From: a virus
Reading direction: 5' to 3' (one strand)
Length of the DNA: 64,000 nt
Virus record (IMG/VR): IMGVR_UViG_3300040796_000034
Span: 1 to 64,000 of that record
Shown piece by piece: positions 59,701 through 64,000 of the stretch. A program made the translations under genes and the position numbers. Position 1 is the stretch's first letter, and every line of letters begins with the position of its first letter. The notes beneath the pieces are model-generated. The model was not told the DNA's origin, ran no database searches, and was given only the letters and a program-made list of their open reading frames with translations.

Positions 59701-60249
59701 ATTTGTAAACTCTTCTACAATAGCAGGGTTGAGAGTGAAAAAACCAAGCATCTCATCCTTAAGTCTGGCAATAGATACGTCATATCCACTATTTGCCATA
59801 CGATTTAATACTTTATCTGTCCTACTCCATACGTTTGTTATATCTTCTGCAAACGTTTTAGCAATTTTAGTAAATTCTGCCATGAAGATAGAGACATTAG
59901 AGTACGCATTAAAACCACCCCAAAGTATCTTACCAAGATTTATCTTTCCTGAGAGTTTTGATAGGTTACTCAACTCTTTAGTTACATTTTTTACAGATTT
60001 CTCATAAGCTTTTAATTGTTTACTCGATATTTCTACTGATTTATTAACAGCTTTTATCTGTTTATTTTGTTTAGTAAAACTTTCAGAATAACTTTTAAAT
60101 GTTTTCTGTAAAGGTGTTAATATTTTCTCTGATAAATCTTTAAGCTTCTTCTTACTTTCGTCAAAAAACTTTAATAGTTCATCACTATCCTCAATACCAA
60201 AGGCTATTTTCTTTTCTGTAGAGTTTGTGTTTTGTCCTGCCGCTACCAT
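50788..60249 (-). CDS. giant tape measure protein (3153 aa)
   Basis: Sets tail length and threads inside the tail tube. 3153 residues. The first 130 are coiled coil; residues about 200-430 contain the typical tape-measure core (ELQKTVDGPLKNLTSSIDSL and DELLKF at the start); hydrophobic helices lie near residues 530-545 and 955-990 (LMSTIASMAVLTVVMGLIMK). Residues about 1030-2900 are almost unbroken charged coiled coil, with a 180-residue tandem repeat at about 2027-2386. At the usual 0.15 nm per residue it predicts a tail near 470 nm. No lysozyme or peptidase domain was seen. It follows the frameshifted chaperone gene, the standard order. Confidence 0.95.
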   Translation of the reverse strand: MVAAGQNTNSTEKKIAFGIEDSDELLKFFDESKKKLKDLSEKILTPLQKTFKSYSESFTKQNKQIKAVNKSVEISSKQLKAYEKSVKNVTKELSNLSKLSGKINLGKILWGGFNAYSNVSIFMAEFTKIAKTFAEDITNVWSRTDKVLNRMANSGYDVSIARLKDEMLGFFTLNPAIVEEFTNKSLVAFDQFEASLNQFNTIFGASKSVLKEYGNELQKTVDGPLKNLTSSIDSLAISYQVASGEFSDMKENLSILESIEKLSVGASSPDKFGVGGLIIKSLRSFDKGGEEAGDVAAKLLKMEQLRLTSVKEAQDILPQAFTSAKAAGLEFEDVLASVDTLTTSGMPTAPSVTALNSFINSVLSMGPEQKKILRELGVTFDDLSNFGPKLQQLSKALGGNIEKLRELFPEMNAFKAAIALTNDEANSFVDNLEQINATTTGTLDEAFENIAQSTEKKFQAIQNSYNELLISFGKAFSEQQNKYLERYEESAFSIRNIILENKDLVIELAKNLAIVVEKIGKVTGTIVAIGKALFSTFTTILSFKAFTVVFNSISNKFFGTTNAGILDQTKLIKSLIKEKHGWLKVLGHLVGVNQEHRRVLTSVNQTLLKQKGIVTDINLGIVQTAKLSKDAQKELDAAVKGTFTHTQILQRTGMTKATEKYNKQKGRVIAVAKDIGASSNRSADLNERLARSKDQLANDANLTSAQRKEMRSQQNLTQIQLEKERKLREMLRIQRDIEIKQLKELGAIKKGVSAKVDTQVNNIKQVYLNLSAAQIKQDFEQAQLIRLQNTQKALSIQLDKAKLEVNKNEWNIQRLTNQLTQVNTELEAQQNVVKQTSLNLSRAKKIAIQEEGLAQGKLTKIMVFGNEVIVRNNIIHKTNAKIMGFVKNQIDATTASLIKKFPWLLKVGKGFTFLSTKAQTAQTKISLFTKSILTKFPFIAKAVDFLKIKFGGLSGAIKGAGLAVAGLMSTIASMAVLTVVMGLIMKIGSLISKNNELKETYKELSKDVKDHVSNMDNLGLAYNRSEKTLLKLSDRLVDADKKLKNFNKEVVTYGDVGNSLTKMLGIKDWQARLSGYSKRAEVFADLEDSLHRGNLQIIKQNKLMREGVPLSEITNEKIKEKILLTAEDFNREEKIHKQRIKFVENSIAVQEQRVQILEDKGKKMTDLEKAELDMTRAKIQTLEELKRVSIETYKEQEKYLKVRNQYLDTLKDTQNEVISVNELDNTKNSLQNLNYELNNEIQSSFSLYQNKIVNNSTDFIKSVNDGSIVLKQTLTDLKTDLVSVNEEGQETLKINQEAFNTLTKALSGEQIDGQKIKIAELLASIDEYKPLLNSLGAKNQEDVERIAANLEELYLKNSNVLKNINTDTFKSIITSVQVMEDRYKETRRKFLNTNEDNLGVTSFITSLNTESDKLEAQLDNTLSKISAVIEGQTSYVDTEVKNLVDGLLNGRIKVTRESLAQEFKQLGIAISDIPTEKLDKIYESINGENKEELISNLKDIGVELVKTFSFEEIDPQKFNSQINSYLNNIRELNAAGEITSKEAVQRLSIFTEEIKQYIEPEVYKALQEQVLNIQKNIGQEETLLNKLRIEKYESLFNQKLLLEQTYAKQTFDLQELVTKKFIEVKEAEIETLKKSYSEESVYVQKAEQELINLRLKLQIQEQDRVTKLRQILIDREKKDLQDNLESGIVTRQTYLDNISRLETKYYVNLIREKKETLASLDKEDELYKEKYAAIVQAIKDLEIEKNRTILELNKKRIEEQVRLKNSALQKQLIQSQQAMLDGSDSSELDKEFKLQEKKLEIARQGLLKELGLYRNNADKRKEIQLELLENTFEKQKLYRDKQIQNIERDKTKRIIELRKEQSELEIEINNGTTEELFKQRFEQNRRSLEIDKDTLEKRLVALQEGSDEYLELDAQLHKTRLDLAELAEKESLELSKFYMQKRVANFNLEQAELEKKYLKENLSENIYLQKSKELQNTILENDIEYQKIRLKTLKKGSIERLNLLKEIAEKESQLLNSDKRFEQEKLDREYRQKTNKIEIKEAELALERAKGNNLKLLAEEQNLANEKIKIQIQYLKAKLNLAVKDSEEYFNTQKEINFLETKLLKGHLEQKRRMTEAAKNERVQLINLEIAEVEKAYVKGIISYENYLNKISALRRSKIKEELAANKELSETFKKNSVEHIKLLQEREELETKSAKTIQDVKIQTLDREYRKKIYKVEIEEAALSLKRTKGSNLELLAEEQNLANEKIKIQIQYLKAKLKLTIKGSEEYLKTQKEINILETELLKNHLEQKRQTLEAAKDERVQLINLEIAEVEKAYIQDTISYENYLNKISALKQSKIKEELAANEKLSKTFKKGNVEHTKLLQEKERLETEFAKIVQDVKIQALEKQIKQEQLAFEKFKVTQEYKIQLLKLEIKQIRLLQQEKEIGFEYEQSLLSLERERLQLVIDRETDRVKKAEINTQLVQRQNEIQLKSLDIEDRKLENQKQSLELQKKSIIAEQQLQELQLNSQKISIELEIKKAEIFNKSKEDIELLEVQLKQIEQNLSLLDKESEIKNEQLILQERQIKNEQLIIQQRRELVGERGLLDLEIAKNREVIARLDKQISLEKLRQQSISISLQKYTDMNQVLDATLGLQDKLIASQQNSIDILTSGIANLFNLEKSLVKTEVRSRTLERQRLDGELKRLDIVQEIQDKQLKFELKRNELARQRQLIEKETELIRSEAAVRLAIIEEKKIQANRNSSEEDKEAARLTVEAAVQTLNSQKELYDVIQKQQALEANLDRQRVGQLDFQQDQERLQLEGEKAKFTKSSKDDARVRREANKLRDKSEDRLLKQLRELSDFSLKLPERKDITESLKKDLEVYSKSLSESNAEIVTKEIVTAIQSQTPILKNQTEILSKLIPEKVTENIENQTSAINRFSPENMTEGERKLVKNIENQTAIIERQATVVKENNSQFVDNITKQIYEKIDKAMASLNFNPDQLSEVERSFYDMRQTKLELESLDVWHRLGGFNRKDQIKKVWTKDEIAKKVQDDAKLAKERGLLDDMPSSYAEDQKKYDNRSYNLLKTNIPDIDEMRSLINKESKSTMSNETRKDSEKVIARQTHTLEEIRDLLKDKKENNITINSPITMTEEAKNIPNFNNQFYNVIEEVQKRL
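53092..54171 (-). repeat. 540-bp tandem repeat inside the tape-measure gene
   Basis: Two in-frame 540-bp copies, 54171-53632 and 53631-53092 (180 codons each, both beginning DREYR). Shared blocks include EEQNLANEKIKIQIQYLKAK and NLEIAEVEKAY. The copies differ by scattered substitutions but by no indel. Shorter related blocks recur elsewhere in the coil region. Confidence 0.9.
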
Positions 60250-60283
60250 AATTAAATCCTGTTAATAAAAAAAAGAACTTTAA

Positions 60284-60618
60284 CTAATTAAAATTAAAGT
60301 TCAAAAAATCTTTGCTAGATATGTTTTTGCCACCTATATTAATAGTATGGTTGTCTTTACCCTGTTCTCGTATTTTATCCATACTCTCTTTTACACTTTC
60401 AGCTTTTTTCTCTTCTTCGGGTTTTCTTAAATAAACAGTTTCTTTAATAAGATTTCTGATAAAGATGTGGTCAAAAGTTTGCCAGAGTTCGATAGGGTTT
60501 AAATTAGATTCTTTATATATTTCAATAAGGAAAGCTAACTCTTCAGCGTCATAGTCATCTACTCGTCGTTTTGTATTTGAGACATTCTGTGAGTTAGACG
60601 TTTCTCTATCCGCTTTCC
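60284..60618 (-). CDS. -1 frame extension of the tail assembly chaperone (gpT-like part)
   Basis: The -1 frame is open from the slip site through the stop of the short chaperone frame to TAG at 60284. It reads ADRETSNSQNVSNTKRRVDD then YDAEELAFLIEIYKESNLNP. It has no start codon of its own at a suitable place. Joined to the 61038 frame it makes a protein of about 250 residues, parallel to lambda gpGT. The C-terminal extension recruits tape measure and tube in lambda; the same role is expected here. Confidence 0.8.
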
Positions 60619-61038
60619 CATTTCTGCAATAGGTAAGAGTAAATCAAGATAATGTAATTGAGATATCAAAGAAGGGTTCTCTGCTACATCATCGGGGGTT
60701 ACTCGAAGATTATCCTCTTGAATCGCTGAAGTAAAAAAGATTGAACCTAATTGTGTCAAGTCATCTTCTATTTCACTTAAATTAAAACCTGCCTTAGCTT
60801 TACCTACGACAGGTAACATTTTTGCTAAAGTACACATTTTATCCCAAGTTGTATCGTCTTTGATAGTAGTTCCAATACTTAAGTTGTTTACAAAAAACTC
60901 TTCTAGTATTTCTAGTTGTAACTGTTCAACCTCCCTATATTTAATACGGGGGACTCTTTTTACAATATACTCTTTAACTACTATCTCATTATTATCTTGT
61001 TCGTTGTATTCTTTAATCTGTACTTTAAAATGTTTCAT
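60559..61038 (-). CDS. tail assembly chaperone, short form (gpG-like)
   Basis: 159 residues, directly between the tail tube gene and the tape measure, the invariant place for these chaperones. It begins MKHFKVQIKEYNEQ; the rest is helical with VPRIKYREVEQLQLEILEEF near residue 29. Near the end the codons ATG GGA AAG include the slippery heptamer GGGAAAG, after which ribosomes can enter the -1 frame. The short form should be the abundant product. No sequence match to lambda gpG is claimed; the identification rests on position, size and recoding site. Confidence 0.8.
   Translation of the reverse strand: MKHFKVQIKEYNEQDNNEIVVKEYIVKRVPRIKYREVEQLQLEILEEFFVNNLSIGTTIKDDTTWDKMCTLAKMLPVVGKAKAGFNLSEIEDDLTQLGSIFFTSAIQEDNLRVTPDDVAENPSLISQLHYLDLLLPIAEMGKRIEKRLTHRMSQIQNDE
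60613..60619 (-). promoter_or_regulatory. -1 programmed frameshift slippery site GGGAAAG
   Basis: On the minus strand the zero frame is G GGA AAG, exactly the X XXY YYZ form and identical to the lambda gpG/gpGT heptamer. The -1 frame downstream stays open for over 100 codons. Confidence 0.85.
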
Positions 61039-61040
61039 TA

Positions 61041-61781
61041 TTATTCACACACTAGAAGTTCATCAGTCCAGGTATATTCAATCGGTTTACAAGCACCTAA
61101 TGGGGTATAAGCTTTGAGTGTAAGTCCGATTGTCTCACCGTTAAAGTCAATACCAGAGTCCGTAAACGAGAGTTGTACTTTAGGTGCATACACATAACCT
61201 AGTCGATTACTAGATGATAACACGACACCCGCTAAGGAGTGTAGTTGTAAAGGTGTATTACTTAAAGAGAACCCAGTTGTACTCTTCTTATATCGAACAC
61301 TGACAGTCTCTAAAGCATCTACTAAAGCTGCATCAAAAGTAACTACATCAGCTAACACCGTATATTCTGTATCTAGTGTTAATAGAACAGACTCATGTAA
61401 ATCATTTTTGTAAGAAATTTCTAATTCAGTGAAACCAGTAGGTAAAGTAATACTGTCTCCAATTTTTCCACCAAGCTCATAAGCCTCAGTAACATAGACA
61501 TCTGTTGTTTCACTAATACCTTCATAACCCAGTTTAAGGTACTGAAGTTCGGGGCTGTTAATTGGATACTCTAAGCTGATTATTGGAGTTTCTCCTGTTA
61601 AGTAGGATGCAACTTCTCTTATTAAGCCACCTTGTCTTCCCATAATCTGTCTTTCATTACGACCGGGGTCGTAAGTGAAATTAGAAGGGACGGGTAAGTG
61701 GTAAACAACTCCATCAGATAATCTTTTTAAATGTAATTCGACTACACCTCTAGGAGTTTCATAGTATTTTTGTTGTGTCAT
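61041..61781 (-). CDS. major tail tube protein
   Basis: 246 residues, beta-rich with few charged helices, 2 bases upstream of the chaperone, the expected tube position. Internal ISLEYPINSPELQYLKLGYE near residue 73 and KVQLSFTDSGIDFNGETIGL near residue 206 are typical strand pairs of tube folds. It is also possible that a C-terminal Ig-like domain is included (residues about 110-200). No sheath gene accompanies it, supporting a non-contractile tail. Confidence 0.7.
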   Translation of the reverse strand: MTQQKYYETPRGVVELHLKRLSDGVVYHLPVPSNFTYDPGRNERQIMGRQGGLIREVASYLTGETPIISLEYPINSPELQYLKLGYEGISETTDVYVTEAYELGGKIGDSITLPTGFTELEISYKNDLHESVLLTLDTEYTVLADVVTFDAALVDALETVSVRYKKSTTGFSLSNTPLQLHSLAGVVLSSSNRLGYVYAPKVQLSFTDSGIDFNGETIGLTLKAYTPLGACKPIEYTWTDELLVCE

Positions 61782-61808
61782 TTTTGTATCTTATTTTTTA
61801 AAGGTTAA

Positions 61809-62330
61809 TTACTCTACTACAGTAATATTTGTAGTAAGGTAGGAATAGACTGCCTGATTTAATTCACTCATCAAGGTTCTATACTGAAACGTCAGACCTC
61901 GTTGTATCATTAAAGGGCAGGTCGGACTTAAAAGAGCGTTGTTAATTGCTTTAGATATACCGTGAAGTAATGGTTGAAGTTTTTCTTGTTCTGGTAATAC
62001 AAGGCTGTAGTGAATGTTAATAGTGTTGGTATTATTTAAAGACCTATTACTAAAACTACTACTAACTCTAAAGACTTTTAATAAAGGAAAATCTGAATTA
62101 GATAGACTGTAAGCATCGTAAAATTTAACAGTTCGTACAATTTTATCTCCTAAAGAGTATCCATGTTTTTTAGCTGAGGTAAGGTACATCCGATTAAGGG
62201 TGTCATACAGATATAGACCAAGACTTTCTACTGTATTGTCTTTATGAAAGACTGTATCAGACTCAAGAAAACCTCGACCATCTGTACTATCTTTCACTAT
62301 TAACTGATTAAGTCTGTCGTTTGGTATCAT
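61809..62330 (-). CDS. tail terminator/completion-like protein (173 aa)
   Basis: 173 residues; alternating helix and strand with a C-terminal TYSYL-type strand (QAVYSYLTTNITVVE). It sits between the gpG-like morphogenesis protein and the tube gene, the place of gpU/tail terminator in siphophages. It overlaps the upstream gene by 23 bases. Assignment by position only. Confidence 0.5.
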   Translation of the reverse strand: MIPNDRLNQLIVKDSTDGRGFLESDTVFHKDNTVESLGLYLYDTLNRMYLTSAKKHGYSLGDKIVRTVKFYDAYSLSNSDFPLLKVFRVSSSFSNRSLNNTNTINIHYSLVLPEQEKLQPLLHGISKAINNALLSPTCPLMIQRGLTFQYRTLMSELNQAVYSYLTTNITVVE

Positions 62331-62910
62331 TCTTTTTAGTCTTTTTCTTCTTACCTTTATCTTTTTCAGCTTTCTCGTCTTCTAATATCTGCATCTCTAC
62401 TTCAGGAACATACTCAGTTTCCATGTATTCTCTGCCTTTCATAAAGTAAGTCATTAAATACAACGCTACCTTTTCTGATAATTCATCGTGTATAAACATA
62501 AATCTACGTCTTGGTACACCTCTACCAGGTTCACCATACTGATGACTGTCAGCATAAGGGACAAGTGTTACATACTCAAAAGAATCGTTCTGTATCCTAA
62601 AATAAGATTCCTGGTTATCTACGAGTAAAGACCTGTACAATCTACCAGTATCTTTTAGAATCTGTTTACCTTGTCTTCTAGGATTCCTTTGTAAAGTTAC
62701 TTCAGAAAGGGGTTCCCAGTATTCTCCACCATAGACTATACCTCCACTTTCTACTGAAGGCGCTGTCCTAAACCTTATTTCAAAATCTTCTTTAACTATG
62801 TTTTTTAAACCAATCTCTACTTCATAAAGGTTAGCTCTACGATTACCTACAGCTTCTACAAACTCATTGTAGCCTAAATATGCGGTTAAATCTATTTCAA
62901 GTTTAGCCAT
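62308..62910 (-). CDS. phage virion morphogenesis protein (Mu gpG/HK97 gp10-like)
   Basis: 200 residues. The pattern YWEPLSEVTLQRNPRRQGKQ, LKDTGRLYRSL, then YVTLVPYADSHQYGEPGRGV and PRRRFMFI matches the phage virion morphogenesis family (xxLxdTGxLxxS, YAxxHxxG, pRxFl). These proteins act in head-tail joining. The C-terminal 35 residues are strongly charged (EKDKGKKKKTKKNDTKRQT), unusual for the family. It belongs with the Mu-type portal at 31992. Confidence 0.75.
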   Translation of the reverse strand: MAKLEIDLTAYLGYNEFVEAVGNRRANLYEVEIGLKNIVKEDFEIRFRTAPSVESGGIVYGGEYWEPLSEVTLQRNPRRQGKQILKDTGRLYRSLLVDNQESYFRIQNDSFEYVTLVPYADSHQYGEPGRGVPRRRFMFIHDELSEKVALYLMTYFMKGREYMETEYVPEVEMQILEDEKAEKDKGKKKKTKKNDTKRQT

Positions 62911-62911
62911 A

Positions 62912-63778
62912 TTAACAAGGGCTTATTGTAATTTGTCCACATTCAATTACATATTGTTCATCTAAGGAATTATCTACAATTAATTCGTAGTTAAATTTCC
63001 TATCAATAGATGATTGTGGGAAAAGACTCATATCAGAAGTCCTTAATTGAATTTGATAAATCAACTCTTTCTTATTATCTTCAAGTAGAGTTTCACTACG
63101 AAGAATAATTGAATTATCTCGATATCTTGTAGATTTATCTATTACTAAGTTGTTTCCATCAAATACTTTGAAAAGAATAGCTGTACCGATTTGAGATATC
63201 TGTTTCCCATATAAATAAAAGTCAATAGCATAGTTGTTAAGTCTTTTAAGTTTTTGATTCTTAAAAGCTTTGTCGCCTAACATTAAGTCACCGCTTGGGG
63301 GTGTAGTCATCATGTATCGTTGTACAGGATTTACTACAAAATGAGACTCATCAATCCCTATTTCACTACCTATATTTCTTATGTAATTTGTCTTTGCAAA
63401 GGTATTACATGAATCAATATAGGCAGACATTTCTAAACTTCTTTCTTTATTTGGGCTAACATCTATATCAAAGGTTTCTAAATATGTTGAAGCTTTCATA
63501 GACCTTTCATAATACACTTTTGAAAGCATATTACTTATATCTGTTTTAGCTGAAACATATAAAGCACTTGATTTATTTGGAACTACTGAAACACTAAAAC
63601 TATCAAGATAACTTTTTGCCGTCGCACTACGCTCAAAGAATACATCAGACATTACTGTATTAGCAGAATCCAATACAGCTTTATTAGATAAACTCCTTTC
63701 AAAAAAGAGAAGAGCATTGTCTAGTTGAATGTTTGAAGTATCTAAATAGGTCGTACATTGTAAGTTATATGTAGTCAT
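62912..63778 (-). CDS. unknown virion protein with internal repeats (288 aa)
   Basis: 288 residues. The first 140 contain four copies of a module built as a conserved F/YERS, a short helix, then YLDxxxV (for example DVFFERSATAKSYLDSF and KVYYERSMKASTYLETF), spaced about 36 residues apart. The C-terminal part is beta-type (YAIDFYLYGKQISQIGTAIL). It is packed 1 base from its neighbours on either side. Probably a neck or tail protein; repeat function unknown. Confidence 0.65.
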   Translation of the reverse strand: MTTYNLQCTTYLDTSNIQLDNALLFFERSLSNKAVLDSANTVMSDVFFERSATAKSYLDSFSVSVVPNKSSALYVSAKTDISNMLSKVYYERSMKASTYLETFDIDVSPNKERSLEMSAYIDSCNTFAKTNYIRNIGSEIGIDESHFVVNPVQRYMMTTPPSGDLMLGDKAFKNQKLKRLNNYAIDFYLYGKQISQIGTAILFKVFDGNNLVIDKSTRYRDNSIILRSETLLEDNKKELIYQIQLRTSDMSLFPQSSIDRKFNYELIVDNSLDEQYVIECGQITISPC

Positions 63779-63779
63779 G

Positions 63780-64000
63780 TTATTCAGAAATAGTTATAGA
63801 ATTAATACCGATTTTAAGTTTGTCATCTTCAAATAAGACTACACTTTTACTACTATCAAAATTATTTGCATAGAGTAAAGAAGTCATACCTGTTGCGGTT
63901 TTATAAATCGCGTAAGACTTTGCTTGTGGCCAATCAGCGGTAGCTTTTTCAAAAATAAGCACCAGTAAGTTCACTGCATTACGACCTGTAACTGACCAAT
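63780..64000 (-). CDS. C-terminal part of a virion protein running off the right edge
   Basis: The frame is open through the window edge at 64000, reading WSVTGRNAVNLLVLIFEKAT and ending GINSITISE. A GTG at 63974 could start a 64-residue protein, but the open upstream frame with good codon use makes a longer gene more likely. It is followed 1 base later by the repeat-bearing gene. Not recognised. Confidence 0.55.
   Translation of the reverse strand, partial: WSVTGRNAVNLLVLIFEKATADWPQAKSYAIYKTATGMTSLLYANNFDSSKSVVLFEDDKLKIGINSITISE

Noticed and set aside
50831-60007. Several plus-strand frames inside the tape measure
   Set aside because: They are antisense shadows of a highly repetitive coiled-coil gene, with Leu/Ser-rich composition and no ribosome sites.

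Overview
The window is 64 kb of an AT-rich, double-stranded DNA tailed phage genome. It carries a giant tape-measure gene, a tail tube protein, a tail-assembly chaperone with a lambda-type frameshift site, a Mu-type portal (DUF935) and a gpG-like morphogenesis protein, plus a phage replication module and seven tRNA genes. No tail sheath, terminase, major capsid protein, integrase or CRISPR array was recognised. A large, very long-tailed siphovirus is the best reading. A cyanobacterial host is plausible: a decayed IS200/IS605 TnpB fragment and an antirepressor-like gene look like types I know from cyanobacteria. That is an impression from memory, not a database result.

Layout. 1-2929 (+): RNA-processing genes (Thg1-like 3'-5' polymerase, a CCA-enzyme-type nucleotidyltransferase) and unknowns. 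2934-12183 (-): tail fibre and host-contact genes, including a GH10-like glycosidase, a C39-like peptidase, a LamG/leucine-rich-repeat fibre and a 1000-residue tail protein. 12198-21549 (+): replication and recombination (Sak-type annealing protein, SSB-like protein, PD-(D/E)XK nuclease, primase, RecA-fold helicase, family A polymerase). 21550-24657: a scarred region with a TnpB remnant, an antirepressor-like gene on the opposite strand, nested 100/333-bp repeats, a duplicated gene end and a HicB-domain fusion. 24682-30969 (+): class I ribonucleotide reductase, an Rnl5-like RNA ligase, a frameshifted gene, three consecutive RuvC-fold genes and a MazG-like enzyme. 31001-33296 (-): portal and an unknown gene. 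33331-37894 (+): NADAR-domain protein, Rnl1-like RNA ligase, tRNAs and a DNA methyltransferase. 37889-44564 (-): two more methyltransferases followed by baseplate/tail genes. 44744-49461 (+): an accessory island of mostly unknown genes with a YfaP/DUF2135-like protein. 49458-64000 (-): tail operon with a PAPS-reductase-like gene, the tape measure, chaperone, tube and connector genes, running off the right edge.

How it fits together. Virion genes lie almost entirely on the minus strand and nucleic-acid metabolism on the plus strand. The minus-strand structural genes are broken into blocks by plus-strand islands. Two methyltransferases and the PAPS-reductase-like gene sit inside minus-strand structural blocks, so they are probably late genes. 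The Thg1-like enzyme, nucleotidyltransferase, two dissimilar RNA ligases, tRNAs without encoded CCA and the NADAR protein together suggest a programme for repairing or replacing tRNA and for undoing nucleotide-modifying defences; this is inference. Three genes need frame changes to be read whole: the tail chaperone (-1 at a canonical GGGAAAG site), the primase (+1, no known signal) and a gene at 28413 (-1 in a T run). The last two may be mutations or sequence errors.

Shine-Dalgarno motifs are strong at some starts (862, 9566, 23879, 44863) and absent at many others, so several start choices rest on overlap with the neighbouring gene.
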